A stretch of 64,000 nt of DNA from Clostridium puniceum (GCF_002006345.1 NZ_LZZM01000053.1:34834-98833); one strand, 5' to 3'. Positions 31,974 to 40,700 are shown, counted from the first letter of the stretch. Program-made: numbers and translations. Notes: generated from the sequence alone by a model not told the origin.

Positions 31974-32177
31974 ATGAACAATTTGATAAAACAATACAGA
32001 GAAAAAGCCGGATTAACTCAACAAGAGATGGCAAAACAGCTTAAAATAGCTGTTAGTACATACAATATGATTGAGAATGGTAAAAGAGGAATTTCTCTCT
32101 ATAATGCAAAAAGAATATCAGTGTTATTAAAGGTATCAATTGATGATCTTTTTTTTAAAAAGGTTGTTCACAAATAG
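31974..32177 (+). CDS. Cro-like HTH regulator
   Basis: 67 aa, one XRE domain (GLTQQEMAKQLKIAVSTYNMIENGKRGIS, about 13-41). First rightward gene behind the early promoter, ATG after AGGAGG. Its size and position match Cro. The stop region repeats the operator half TTCACAAATAG (32166-32177), which may be coincidence. Confidence 0.85.
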   Translation: MNNLIKQYREKAGLTQQEMAKQLKIAVSTYNMIENGKRGISLYNAKRISVLLKVSIDDLFFKKVVHK

Positions 32178-32219
32178 CAAACTACATTTATATTTTAATA
32201 CTAATAAGGAGGAAAATAA

Positions 32220-32654
32220 ATGGTACAAGAATACAGAAATATTTACCAAATAGCGAGAGAGTCAACAGGTTTAACTCAAGAAAAATCATCAGAACTACTA
32301 GATATATCTGTTGATAGCTTAAGAGCCTACGAAGGAGATAGAAGAACTCCACCAGATCGTATTGTTATAAAGATGATTGAAATTTATGATACACAATATT
32401 TAGCATATCAACATTTAAAAACAAGTGCCGAAATTGGTCAAAAATATTTACCTAATATTGAAATAAAAGAACTTCCAATTGCCATATTAAAACTTCAAAA
32501 AGAAGTTACAGATTTTATTAAGTGTAAGGACTTGATGATTCAAATTACGTGCGATGGAATCATAGATGATTCCGAAAGACCTCAATGGAATCAGATAATG
32601 AAGGAATTGGATGATGTTGTTGAAGCTATTATGGCTTTAAAGTTTGCAAAATAG
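32220..32654 (+). CDS. XRE-type HTH protein with C-terminal extension
   Basis: 144 aa. N-terminal HTH (TGLTQEKSSELLDISVDSLRAYEGDRRTPP, about 14-43) followed by about 90 residues of mainly helical sequence. Probably an early-region transcription regulator; the target is unknown. ATG after AAGGAGGA. Confidence 0.75.
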   Translation: MVQEYRNIYQIARESTGLTQEKSSELLDISVDSLRAYEGDRRTPPDRIVIKMIEIYDTQYLAYQHLKTSAEIGQKYLPNIEIKELPIAILKLQKEVTDFIKCKDLMIQITCDGIIDDSERPQWNQIMKELDDVVEAIMALKFAK

Positions 32655-32673
32655 ATTAAGGAGTGATTACAAA

Positions 32674-32889
32674 ATGGTTGGGAATATAAAAGTAGAAAAA
32701 GCAGCTGTAATAATGGGTAAATCTCAACAGTTTGTAAGGATAGGATTACAACGAGGATTATTACCATTTGGAACAGCTATTAAAATGTCAAGTATGTGGA
32801 CTTATCATATAAGCCCAAAACTATTTTATGACTATGTAGGGTTAGAGTTTAAAGAAATAGAAGGAGGAAATGAGAATGTGCAAAATTAA
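32674..32889 (+). CDS. small DNA-binding/excisionase-like protein
   Basis: 71 aa from ATG 32674 (MVGNIKVEKAAVIMGKSQQFVRIGLQ) with AAGGAG upstream; the frame runs back to 32644 without a ribosome binding site. IKVEKAAVIMGKSQQFVRIGLQRGLLPFGTA has the winged-helix layout of MerR/Xis-like proteins with KVEKAA in the first helix. It might be the missing excisionase, but it is far from int. Confidence 0.5.
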   Translation: MVGNIKVEKAAVIMGKSQQFVRIGLQRGLLPFGTAIKMSSMWTYHISPKLFYDYVGLEFKEIEGGNENVQN

Positions 32890-33022
32890 ATGCCCACACT
32901 TTATCCACAATAGCCATAAATTACGTAGCAAAATTGTTGATAAACATTTTAGAAAAGAGCACTTAATTAAAGTTTGTTGTGGAGAGTATAAAAAATGTAA
33001 TTTATGTAAGGGGGAGAAATAG
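32876..33022 (+). CDS. small cysteine-rich protein
   Basis: 48 codons, ATG 9 nt after AAGGAGG. MCKIKCPHF at the start and VCCGEYKKCNLC at the end give six cysteines and two histidines, suggesting a zinc-bound mini-protein. Overlaps both neighbours slightly, a sign of coupled translation. Not recognised. Confidence 0.55.
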   Translation: MCKIKCPHFIHNSHKLRSKIVDKHFRKEHLIKVCCGEYKKCNLCKGEK

Positions 33023-33435
33023 TGCAAGAGTTTGAAGAGTTTTGTGGAGGGAAAGGTATTTCAAAAGATTATGATGCAATAAAAAAATTTAATGAAGACT
33101 ATGGCTATGAATTTATATTAAGATTTGCAGATATCTATAATGATTCCATTAATGAAATTAAAACAATCAAAAAGGCAATTGATGGGCTAGAAAATTGGAA
33201 GAAGAAAAGCTGGTTCAAGCTTCATGAAACTCAATATGAAATAAATTTTTTTGGTTGTGATAGGGCTAGAGACGAAAATCCACTAATAAAGGTAACACTT
33301 CCAAAAGCAAAACAAATGTTAAAGGAATCATTAATAAGATATAAGGCACTAAATTCTATTTTCTTAAATATGAAAAGAGTATTTGGGAAAGATGATGATA
33401 AATATTTAGAGGAATATTTAAATGTTGAGGAATAA
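33022..33435 (+). CDS. hypothetical phage protein
   Basis: 137 aa, GTG start overlapping the preceding stop. Helical, charged (IKKAIDGLENWKKKSWFKL). No family recognised. Lies in the early region just before the partition genes. Confidence 0.6.
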   Translation: MQEFEEFCGGKGISKDYDAIKKFNEDYGYEFILRFADIYNDSINEIKTIKKAIDGLENWKKKSWFKLHETQYEINFFGCDRARDENPLIKVTLPKAKQMLKESLIRYKALNSIFLNMKRVFGKDDDKYLEEYLNVEE

Positions 33436-33439
33436 AAAA

Positions 33440-33494
33440 GAACCTTACATAAAGGTTCAAGTATGTTTGAGATACGGACTGCCATCCGTATCTC
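33440..33494 (+). promoter_or_regulatory. two adjacent hairpins before parA (terminator or parS candidate)
   Basis: GAACCTT/AAGGTTC (33440-33458, 5-nt loop) and GAGATACGGA/TCCGTATCTC (33469-33494, 6-nt loop), both perfect. Neither has a good T-tract. The GC-richer second dyad, 33 bp before parA, is a fair candidate for the ParB-binding centromere. Confidence 0.5.
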
Positions 33495-33527
33495 CATTAT
33501 AAATTATTTGATTGGAGATGTAAAGAT

Positions 33528-34283
33528 ATGAAAGTTATAAGTTTTTTAAATATAAAAGGTGGAGTTGCAAAAACAACTTCATGTGTAAATGTTGCAGCAG
33601 AGTTAGGGAAACAAGGTCATAAAGTATTAATAATGGACTTAGATCCACAAAGTAATTCTACCAAGTACTTAAATATGTATAATCCTAGTACCAAAGGAAC
33701 ATATGAATTGCTTACAGGTGAAGATATCAAAATACAAGGGACAATATATGAAAATCTTTGGATTGTTCCAGCAAACATAAATCTTATTATGAGTGAAGCT
33801 GAAATACTTGCAGATACGAAGAAAGCTAGAGAAACAAGGCTTAAGAAATGGCTCAATAGTAAGAATGAAGATTCATTTGAGTATATCTTAATTGATTGTC
33901 CTCCTAGTTTAGGAATGTTGTCTATTAATGCATTGGCTGCTAGTGATTATGTTATTGTGCCTTTAAAGATAGATAAATTTGCACTTGATGGTTTTGAATA
34001 TTTAATGAGTAGTATTCAAGGAGTGAAAGAAGAATTTAATGATAAATTAAAAATGTTAGGTATTTTGATAACAATGGATAGAGCTACAACAATTAACAGA
34101 GAAATCAAACAAGAACTTAGAGATGAATTAGGAGATATGGTATTTAAACAAAGCATAAGAGATAATGTGGCTGTAATTAAAAGTACCTTTAATACTACTC
34201 CAGTGATTTATTTTAATGCAAAGGCAAATGCATCTAAGGATTATAAAAGTTTTGTGGAGGAAATGAAGCAATGTCTTATATAA
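33528..34283 (+). CDS. parA: ParA-family partition ATPase
   Basis: 251 aa. Deviant Walker A KGGVAKTTS near residues 11-19, Walker A' LDPQSNST near 39, Walker B ILIDCPPSLG near 121. No N-terminal HTH, so a type Ib-like/Soj-like short ParA. It moves ParB-bound DNA over the nucleoid. 3' end overlaps parB by 13 nt. Some C. difficile phages carry ParA genes; an integrated phage has no need of it while in the chromosome. Confidence 0.92.
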   Translation: MKVISFLNIKGGVAKTTSCVNVAAELGKQGHKVLIMDLDPQSNSTKYLNMYNPSTKGTYELLTGEDIKIQGTIYENLWIVPANINLIMSEAEILADTKKARETRLKKWLNSKNEDSFEYILIDCPPSLGMLSINALAASDYVIVPLKIDKFALDGFEYLMSSIQGVKEEFNDKLKMLGILITMDRATTINREIKQELRDELGDMVFKQSIRDNVAVIKSTFNTTPVIYFNAKANASKDYKSFVEEMKQCLI

Positions 34284-35329
34284 AGGGGATAGCTGATAGG
34301 ATAAATGGAGTAGAAAAACAAGGATTTACACAGGAACTAGATATTAATCTTTTAGTTCCTTCACAAAATAATTTTTATGGAATTAGAGAAATAGAAGAGC
34401 TTGCAGAATCGATTAAAGAAAATGGATTAATGCATAATTTAGTAGTTAGAAAGCTATCAAATGGTACTTATGAGGTTATTTCAGGTGAAAGAAGACTTCA
34501 TGCAACAAAGTTATTAGGATATAAAACATTACCATGTAAAGTTAAAGAAATTAATGATTTAGATGCAGAGATAATGCTTATACAGGCAAATGTTGCACAA
34601 AGAGAATTATTACCCACAGAAAAAATGGAAGGAATTAAACGTCTTAAGGCTGTATATGAGCAAAAGAAAGCTAATGGCGAAGAATTACCTAAGGGAAAAC
34701 TTAGGGACATAATAGGGCAGGATATGAATCTTTCAGGTGTACAAGTAGGTCGTTATCAAAAAGTAGATAAGGATTTAATTCCAGATCTAAAAGAAAAGCT
34801 TGATAAAGAAGAAATAACATTAACTCAAGCCCATACATTAAGTAGTTTATCAGAAGCAGAGCAGGAAATTATTCATGAAGAAATTAAAGCTTTAGATCCT
34901 AAAGAATCTAAAGAAGAGGTTGAAATTTTGATTAATGGAATTAAACAACCTGTTGAAAGTGACAATGATAAAAAAACATTTGCTGAATTGTATTTACCTA
35001 AAGTTAAAAAGAAGTCTGAAAGCGAATTAAATTCTTTTGAATCAAGGTTAGAAGAATTAAAAAAATTAATGAATAGTCATGAAAAAGTAAAACTTGTAAT
35101 TGATGATTTCAAATTTAGTGCAATGTTAAATATAAAAGAATTTGCAATTAATTATAGGACACTTGAATTTTATTTAGAAGGTCAAAGAAATGTATGTAAA
35201 ATAATATTTCAAGACTCCGATCCTAATCAATTTAAAAGGGTTGAAGAAATACATTATGCTGGTGGGAAAATAGAACCAAAAGCGGCATTTAAGATTACTT
35301 TTGATACGTACTTATGGTTTAAGAATTAA
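34271..35329 (+). CDS. parB: ParB-family partition protein
   Basis: 352 aa. N-terminal ParB/Srx CTP-binding fold with ISGERRLHATKLLGYKTLP near 75-93, followed by an HTH region (MNLSGVQVGRYQKVDKDLIP near 155) and a C-terminal charged domain. Would load on a parS site and stimulate ParA. The C-terminal 90 residues (FKFSAMLNIKEFAINYR...) do not match the usual dimer domain by eye. Confidence 0.88.
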   Translation: MSYIKGIADRINGVEKQGFTQELDINLLVPSQNNFYGIREIEELAESIKENGLMHNLVVRKLSNGTYEVISGERRLHATKLLGYKTLPCKVKEINDLDAEIMLIQANVAQRELLPTEKMEGIKRLKAVYEQKKANGEELPKGKLRDIIGQDMNLSGVQVGRYQKVDKDLIPDLKEKLDKEEITLTQAHTLSSLSEAEQEIIHEEIKALDPKESKEEVEILINGIKQPVESDNDKKTFAELYLPKVKKKSESELNSFESRLEELKKLMNSHEKVKLVIDDFKFSAMLNIKEFAINYRTLEFYLEGQRNVCKIIFQDSDPNQFKRVEEIHYAGGKIEPKAAFKITFDTYLWFKN

Positions 35330-35350
35330 AAGTAAAGAAGGAGGTTCTTT

Positions 35351-36217
35351 ATGAAATTTACTCATTTAGGCTTTAGTCAAGCGAGAGCTATTGAAATGGA
35401 TTTGGATGATAAGGATTTAGCAATATTAAGATGGTTTGTTGATTTTAAGGATAGTAAGAAAATAACTAAGAAAATATTTGATAATGAAGTATTTTATTGG
35501 GTTAAATATGAAGCTGTTATTGAGGAATATCCAATTTTTAAATTTAAAAAGGATACTGTATACAGGAGACTTAAAGGACTTGCGAATAAAGGCGTATTAA
35601 AGCATAGAACATTAAAACAAGGTGGAGTATGGAGCTACTATTCACTTGGAGATAATTATATTGAATTAATTTCAGATGAAAATATAGACATTGAAAAGGA
35701 GAAGATTCAAGAGGGAATAAATGAAAAAAAAGAGGTCGGAAATAAATCCGAGGTGTTCGGAAATGAATCCGAATTAAACGGATTGAATCCCGGAACGAAA
35801 AGGGTCGGAAATAAATCCGAACTAAACGGAAATAAATCCGAATCAAACGGATTTAAATCCCGAACGAAAAATCCATCTACTATATCCATCTACCATAATA
35901 TATATAGTGCAAATGATGCACAAGATATTTGGAGTATATATCCTAACAAAAGAGGAAAGTCTCAAGCTATTAAAAAAATACCTAAGATTTTAGATAAGTA
36001 TGGTAAGGAGCAGATAACAAGGTGTGTTGAAAGATATGCAACGGAAGTTCAAGGAAAAGATATGCAATTTATTCTTAATGGATCAACATTCTTTAATGGG
36101 AGATTTGAAGATTACCTTGATGATAATTATAAATTAGCTCCAGTTATAGATATAAATAAAAATAATGCTGAACCAAAAACAATAAAAATAGATAAATCAA
36201 AGTTTGGAGCGTTGTGA
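35351..36217 (+). CDS. phage replication initiator with internal origin
   Basis: 288 aa. N-terminal winged-helix DNA-binding domain (about 20-110: FDNEVFYWVKYE...VYRRLKGLANKGVLKHR), low-complexity middle (about 125-175) built of seven-residue units such as VGNKSEL/NGNKSES, and a C-terminal domain (IWSIYPNKRGKSQAIKKIP...NGSTFFNGRFEDYL) seen in Firmicute phage replisome organisers. The middle part is encoded by the iterons at 35736-35863. Presumably opens the origin and loads DnaB, encoded next with a 14-nt overlap. Confidence 0.8.
   Translation: MKFTHLGFSQARAIEMDLDDKDLAILRWFVDFKDSKKITKKIFDNEVFYWVKYEAVIEEYPIFKFKKDTVYRRLKGLANKGVLKHRTLKQGGVWSYYSLGDNYIELISDENIDIEKEKIQEGINEKKEVGNKSEVFGNESELNGLNPGTKRVGNKSELNGNKSESNGFKSRTKNPSTISIYHNIYSANDAQDIWSIYPNKRGKSQAIKKIPKILDKYGKEQITRCVERYATEVQGKDMQFILNGSTFFNGRFEDYLDDNYKLAPVIDINKNNAEPKTIKIDKSKFGAL
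35736..35863. repeat. six iterons inside the initiator gene (putative phage origin)
   Basis: Copies at 35736, 35757, 35778, 35805, 35826 and 35847. Consensus TCGGAAATAAATCCGA; copies 1 and 4 are identical, 2 and 5 differ by one base, 3 and 6 are diverged (CGGATT...AATCCCG). Each is itself a CGGA/TCCG dyad. Spacing is 21, 21, 27, 21, 21 bp. An AT-rich tract with twin TATCCATCTAC-like units follows at about 35870-35940, a possible unwinding element. Resembles lambda ori inside gene O. Confidence 0.85.
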
Positions 36218-37532
36218 TATGGAGAATTTAAATAGAATATTGCCTAATAGTATTGATGCAGAGCAAGCAGTTTTAGGTTGCATAATAAATAATTCAGATA
36301 AATTGCTAGATATTGAATTTTTATTACTAGATGATTTTTATGTTAGTAAACACAAGAAAATCTACGAGATAGTAAAATCACTTTTTAACAGAGGAATAGG
36401 AATAGATCTAGTTACAGTTTTAGAAGAAATAAGAAAGAAAAGCTTACTTGATGAATGTGGCGGAGTAACATATATAACAGAATTAGCAACATCATATTTT
36501 GAAATTGTTAATGTTAAAACATATGCAGATATAGTTAAAGAAAAATCAAATAGGAGAAAATTGATTAAAGCAAGCAGATTTCTCTTGGAAAGTGCTTATG
36601 AAGAAGACATAAAAAGCATTATTGATAAAACTGAAAATAATTTGTATGAAATATCAAGTAATCAAAATACAAATGATGTTGTAAAGATAGATAAAGCAAT
36701 GGAAGAAACACTTAGAGCATTAGAAGAAAGATATAGAAATGGTGGGAAACTTATTGGATTATCAACAGGTTTTTCAGATATAGACAAAATAACATGTGGA
36801 CTTATAAAAAAAGATTTAATAATAATAGCAGCAAGGCCATCGATGGGGAAGACAGCTTTTGCATTAAATTTAGGACAAGTAGCTTCAAAGGATGCAAGTG
36901 TAGCAATTTTTTCTCTTGAAATGTCTAAAGAGCAATTAACGGATAGACTTTTATCAGCTCAATGCTTGGTAGATTTCGGCAAGGTTAGAACTGGTCAATT
37001 AGATATTGATGAATTTGAAAAAATTGCTATTGGAGCTAATGAGATAATGACAAGAAAATTGGTATTAGATGATACAACAACACTTTTAAGTGATATAAAA
37101 GCTAGATGTAGAAAGTTAAAAATACAAAGTGGACTAGATCTTGTAATTATAGATTACTTGCAACTTATAAGAACAACATTGAAAACAACAAGTAGAGAAC
37201 AAGAGGTCTCACATATTTCAAGGGAACTTAAGGCATTAGCAAAGGAATTAGATATTACTATGATTGCATTATCACAACTATCAAGAGCACCAGAGCAAAG
37301 AGCAGACCACAGACCAACATTATCTGATTTAAGAGAATCAGGATCTATAGAACAGGATGCAGATGTAATACAGTTTCTTTATAGGGATGAATATTACAAC
37401 AAGGAAACAGAAGATAAGAATATTGCTGAAGTAATTACAGCTAAAAATAGAAATGGACAAACAACTACAACCAAGCTTGCGTGGTTAGGACAATTTCAAA
37501 GATTTGGTTGCTTGGACGTTATAAGGGGATAA
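36204..37532 (+). CDS. replicative DNA helicase, DnaB family
   Basis: 442 aa, full-length phage DnaB. N-terminal domain (NSIDAEQAVLGCII, about 9-110), RecA-type ATPase with Walker A ARPSMGKTAF near 211, Walker B LVIIDYLQL near 312, and the DLRESGSIEQDADVI segment near 375. Unwinds DNA ahead of the host replisome. Overlaps the initiator gene. Confidence 0.95.
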   Translation: MERCDMENLNRILPNSIDAEQAVLGCIINNSDKLLDIEFLLLDDFYVSKHKKIYEIVKSLFNRGIGIDLVTVLEEIRKKSLLDECGGVTYITELATSYFEIVNVKTYADIVKEKSNRRKLIKASRFLLESAYEEDIKSIIDKTENNLYEISSNQNTNDVVKIDKAMEETLRALEERYRNGGKLIGLSTGFSDIDKITCGLIKKDLIIIAARPSMGKTAFALNLGQVASKDASVAIFSLEMSKEQLTDRLLSAQCLVDFGKVRTGQLDIDEFEKIAIGANEIMTRKLVLDDTTTLLSDIKARCRKLKIQSGLDLVIIDYLQLIRTTLKTTSREQEVSHISRELKALAKELDITMIALSQLSRAPEQRADHRPTLSDLRESGSIEQDADVIQFLYRDEYYNKETEDKNIAEVITAKNRNGQTTTTKLAWLGQFQRFGCLDVIRG

Positions 37533-37537
37533 AATCA

Positions 37538-37693
37538 ATGGATAAAAATGGTGAGATTATAGATAAAGTTGTTAAGGCATATTTTGAAGAACCTGATAAA
37601 ACTCTGAAAGCAATTTTTAAAGAATATACAGAAGGTTTTTCAGAGGATGAAACAAAAGCTTTTTATGAAAGATTAAAAGAAATAGTGAATTAA
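37538..37693 (+). CDS. small hypothetical protein
   Basis: 51 aa from ATG 37538 (MDKNGEIIDKVVKAYFEEP); the frame is open further upstream but overlaps dnaB without a ribosome binding site (AAGGGG precedes this ATG). Acidic, helical. Not recognised. Confidence 0.5.
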   Translation: MDKNGEIIDKVVKAYFEEPDKTLKAIFKEYTEGFSEDETKAFYERLKEIVN

Positions 37694-37766
37694 TATACTT
37701 GCAGGACTAGGTGGCACATTAGTAGGGATTACAAATTGCTAATGTTAAGGTTGCTGCAAATAAAAA

Positions 37767-37790
37767 TACAAGGGGAGTAATCCTCTTGTA
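37767..37790 (+). repeat. 10-bp hairpin between small genes
   Basis: TACAAGGGGA (37767-37776) pairs with TCCTCTTGTA (37781-37790, one G-T pair), 4-nt loop, directly before the ribosome binding site of the next gene. No T-tract; may affect translation of that gene. Confidence 0.4.
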
Positions 37791-37807
37791 GAAAATAAGG
37801 TGGGAAT

Positions 37808-38077
37808 ATGGATATTAAGAAAATAAACAAAACAATTGAATATACGTTCCTTGAAGCCTGGGAAAAGAGTATTGATGATGAAAATGTAGTTATTACTAGC
37901 AAGTTCAGTGATGATAGTTACAAAATTGATATATTTGCAAAGAAGAATAAACTTAAATTTTATAATCCAACAATATCTTCATGGCAATCATGTACTTATG
38001 TGTTACCAGAAGAGATATTTAATGCTTGGTATATTACAAAAATGGAGAGTGAGAAACATGAGAGGATGGCAAATTAG
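37808..38077 (+). CDS. hypothetical phage protein
   Basis: 89 aa, MDIKKINKTIEYTFLEAWEKSIDDEN. ATG after AAGGTGGG. No family recognised. The 3' end overlaps a 32-codon frame. Confidence 0.55.
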   Translation: MDIKKINKTIEYTFLEAWEKSIDDENVVITSKFSDDSYKIDIFAKKNKLKFYNPTISSWQSCTYVLPEEIFNAWYITKMESEKHERMAN

Positions 38078-38156
38078 ATTGATATGCAAAACATTTATAC
38101 TTTGGTTTAATCCCGACACATTTGAATTTAGGGCAGTTAATAGGGGAAAGAAATAA
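38058..38156 (+). CDS. possible 32-aa small protein
   Basis: ATG 38058 with GGAGAG 9 nt upstream; MRGWQIRLICKTFILWFNPD then a basic end. Overlaps the preceding gene by 20 nt. Translation signals are acceptable but the frame is short. Confidence 0.35.
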   Translation: MRGWQIRLICKTFILWFNPDTFEFRAVNRGKK

Positions 38157-38188
38157 TATTAAATATGTAAAGTGAAGGAGGCAGAGCA

Positions 38189-38434
38189 ATGATTAAGTTA
38201 AATTTTTATTTTGAATTAGATGAACGATTAGAAATTGCAGTAGATGAAGATGGAAATTTTGGCAAAGCATATGTTTGTTGCAGTATGGAAGTAGAAAAAG
38301 AACCTACAGCAAATCAAACGCAAAAAATTGAAAGCATATATAGGAAGTTAGTGGCAAAACAAATTAATGGATTTATAGATTTTATTACCCCAATTACACA
38401 AGAAGAATATAAACAAAATGTCGATGAAGATTAA
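38189..38434 (+). CDS. hypothetical phage protein
   Basis: 81 aa, MIKLNFYFELDERLEIAVDED, acidic start, ends in EYKQNVDED. ATG after GAAGGAGG. Not recognised. Confidence 0.6.
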   Translation: MIKLNFYFELDERLEIAVDEDGNFGKAYVCCSMEVEKEPTANQTQKIESIYRKLVAKQINGFIDFITPITQEEYKQNVDED

Positions 38435-38478
38435 TACCGAATATGTAAATATGAAGTAAATTTAAGGAGGGAATTGAT

Positions 38479-39183
38479 ATGGTAACAGAACAAGGAGATA
38501 TGATAATTAGGATTCAAAATTTACTAACATTAAGTAAGAGTTCTAATGAAAATGAAGCTCAAAACGCTATGATGATGGCTCGAAAGCTTTTGATAAAACA
38601 TAAATTGTCAATGAAAGATGTTGAGCAATATAAAAAAGAATCTGTAAAAGTAGATGAAAATAGAACTGGAATAAAATTTAGAGGTTCAAGTTGGAAGTCA
38701 AATTTATCAAGAGTAATTGCAGATAACTTTGGTTGCTTCTTATTTTATAGGGCAGGAAAGACACGTGAAGTTTGTTTTTATGGAAAAGAAGAAGATGTTA
38801 TGATTTGCAATATAATGTTAAAGTATGCCATCAAATCAATAAATTTAAATGGGGATAAGCTAATAAAAAAACTAAAGCAAGATAAAAGAAGGAAGTATTT
38901 TGATGGGATAAAAGCTGACTATGCTTTAGGATTTGTAAGAGGACTAGATGAAAGATTTAAGGAACAGATTAAATCTAATGAGGAATGGGCATTAGTTATG
39001 GTGAAGGAACAAATTGTAATAGATAAATATGAAGAATTTTCAAGTGACTTTACATCTATACAAGTTAATGCAGATTATAATAAACATTTCTTTGCTTTTA
39101 AACTTGGAAACGAAGATGGCAAAAACTTTGATATTTCTAATAAAATTGAAAATGAAGTAGAAGAAAATGAATTGTTAGGATAA
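38479..39183 (+). CDS. DUF2786-domain protein
   Basis: 234 aa. The first 45 residues (IRIQNLLTLSKSSNENEAQNAMMMARKLLIKHKLSM) match the DUF2786 pattern found in phage proteins; the rest contains FRGSSWKSNLSRVIADNFGCF, typical of the same proteins. Function unknown. Good ribosome binding site (AAGGAGGG). Confidence 0.75.
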   Translation: MVTEQGDMIIRIQNLLTLSKSSNENEAQNAMMMARKLLIKHKLSMKDVEQYKKESVKVDENRTGIKFRGSSWKSNLSRVIADNFGCFLFYRAGKTREVCFYGKEEDVMICNIMLKYAIKSINLNGDKLIKKLKQDKRRKYFDGIKADYALGFVRGLDERFKEQIKSNEEWALVMVKEQIVIDKYEEFSSDFTSIQVNADYNKHFFAFKLGNEDGKNFDISNKIENEVEENELLG

Positions 39184-39334
39184 TTCATTTGTCTATTGTA
39201 GAAAGTGTAATGCAAATTTTTAGAGTACTTGGATAAATACTTTTCTAAAGACTAAAAAAATGTATTACATAATACCACAAACGGATGCAATATGGAGGGA
39301 AATAAGTAAGTATTAGAGGAAGGGGAAAAAGGAT

Positions 39335-39799
39335 GTGATTAAATTCATTATATATGGTTCAGTACTGTTAAGTATGTTGGGTATTCTTAAATATGTAGAA
39401 AAGAGCTATTTGTGGAAAGCTCCAAGAGCAGTTATAGATATAACATTTGTAAAAACATTAAGAGTTCTTAATTCGAACTTAGGATATCAAAGGTTTCATT
39501 CGGCATATCCAACTCCAACGTTTATAGAAGAAATTTTAGAAAAATGTGAGTCAGAATGTAACATGAAATTTATTGAATATATTATCTATTTAAAAGTATG
39601 TCAAAAGCAAATGTTTTTTCATCATTTTAGTAAAAAGAAAAAAGATATTATTATAAAAGAAATTAGTAATAAGTTTCATATACGAATTGATTATGAAATT
39701 TTGCAAACATATCTAAATGCGTCTTTCAATGAACTAGCAGAAAATTTAGGCTATGAACTTGAAATGAAATTTGCTAAAGAGCTTGTTTTAAAGGAGTAA
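39335..39799 (+). CDS. hypothetical protein with N-terminal membrane segment
   Basis: 154 aa, GTG start. Residues 3-20 (KFIIYGSVLLSMLGILKYV) form a signal-anchor-like helix; the remainder is soluble, basic and helical. Not recognised. Positioned just before the methyltransferase. Confidence 0.5.
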   Translation: MIKFIIYGSVLLSMLGILKYVEKSYLWKAPRAVIDITFVKTLRVLNSNLGYQRFHSAYPTPTFIEEILEKCESECNMKFIEYIIYLKVCQKQMFFHHFSKKKKDIIIKEISNKFHIRIDYEILQTYLNASFNELAENLGYELEMKFAKELVLKE

Positions 39800-39850
39800 A
39801 GGAGAAATGCAGAATTTGTAGATATTGTGCACTAACTAGGGGGTGAAAAT

Positions 39851-40609
39851 TTGATAAATCAGATAATAAATGATGATTGCTTAAATGTTCTAAAAGAAAT
39901 AAAAGATAATTCAATAGATTTAGTTATTTCTGATTTACCTTTTGAAATGACAGAGAATGAATGGGATAAGATTATTCCAATAAAATCAATGTTCAAAGAA
40001 TTAAATAGAGTAATCAAAGATAATGGAGTTATTGCTCTTATGTCAGCTGGAATGTTTACTGCAGAACTAATGACAGCTAATAAAAAATATTATCGGTACT
40101 CGTGGATCTGGAAGCCTAAAGAAAAAACTAATTTTCTAAATGCAAATAGGATGCCGTTAAGGCAGCACATAGACATACCTATATTTTATAAGAAATTACC
40201 AGTATACAACCCACAAAAGACTACAGGACATAAACCCATGAACAAATATACTAAACATAGTTCGGATGGTTCAAATTACGGGAAAACTAAAATCGGTACT
40301 TGTGGGGGAGGAAATACAGATAGATTTCCAACTACAATAATAGATATTCCATATAAAACTATAAAAAATGATGAAAGATTACATCCAACTCAAAAGCCTG
40401 TAGAGCTTTATGAATACTTAATTAAGACTTATACAAATGAAAGAGGTACCGTATTAGATATTACAGCAGGAAGTTGCGTATTAGCAGAAGCTGCAATAAA
40501 TACAGATAGAAATTATATTTGCGTTGAAAAAGATGAAGAGTACTGCAGAAAAGGTAAATTAAGAATTGAGGAATATATAAAAAATGGACAACAATTAAAA
40601 ATTATTTAG
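39851..40609 (+). CDS. phage DNA methyltransferase (N4/N6 type)
   Basis: 252 aa, TTG start after GGGGGTGAAAA. Motif order is beta-class: motif IV SDLPFEMTENEWD near 30-42, then a target-recognition middle, then HPTQKPVELYEYLIK near 182 and motif I VLDITAGSCVLAEAA near 206. Motif IV is SDLPF rather than DPPY/SPPY. No restriction partner beside it, so an orphan phage enzyme for self-protection or regulation. Confidence 0.85.
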   Translation: MINQIINDDCLNVLKEIKDNSIDLVISDLPFEMTENEWDKIIPIKSMFKELNRVIKDNGVIALMSAGMFTAELMTANKKYYRYSWIWKPKEKTNFLNANRMPLRQHIDIPIFYKKLPVYNPQKTTGHKPMNKYTKHSSDGSNYGKTKIGTCGGGNTDRFPTTIIDIPYKTIKNDERLHPTQKPVELYEYLIKTYTNERGTVLDITAGSCVLAEAAINTDRNYICVEKDEEYCRKGKLRIEEYIKNGQQLKII

Positions 40610-40632
40610 TTATATAAATTGTTCTTTGAAAA

Positions 40633-40649
40633 GTGAATAGTGCGGTATT
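40633..40649 (+). repeat. left copy of a 17-bp inverted repeat flanking the 40701 gene
   Basis: GTGAATAGTGCGGTATT; its reverse complement recurs at 41104-41120 with 2 mismatches of 17. The TGCGGTATT part also recurs in direct orientation at about 41136-41144. Confidence 0.6.
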
Positions 40650-40700
40650 GGGAGATATGTTATTATTTAGTAAAGAGAAAATATTTAAGGAGTGTTTTTT

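Noticed and set aside
35736..35863. CRISPR-like array
   Set aside because: Repeats are short dyads with 5-11-bp gaps inside a coding frame; no spacers of 30-40 bp and no cas genes.
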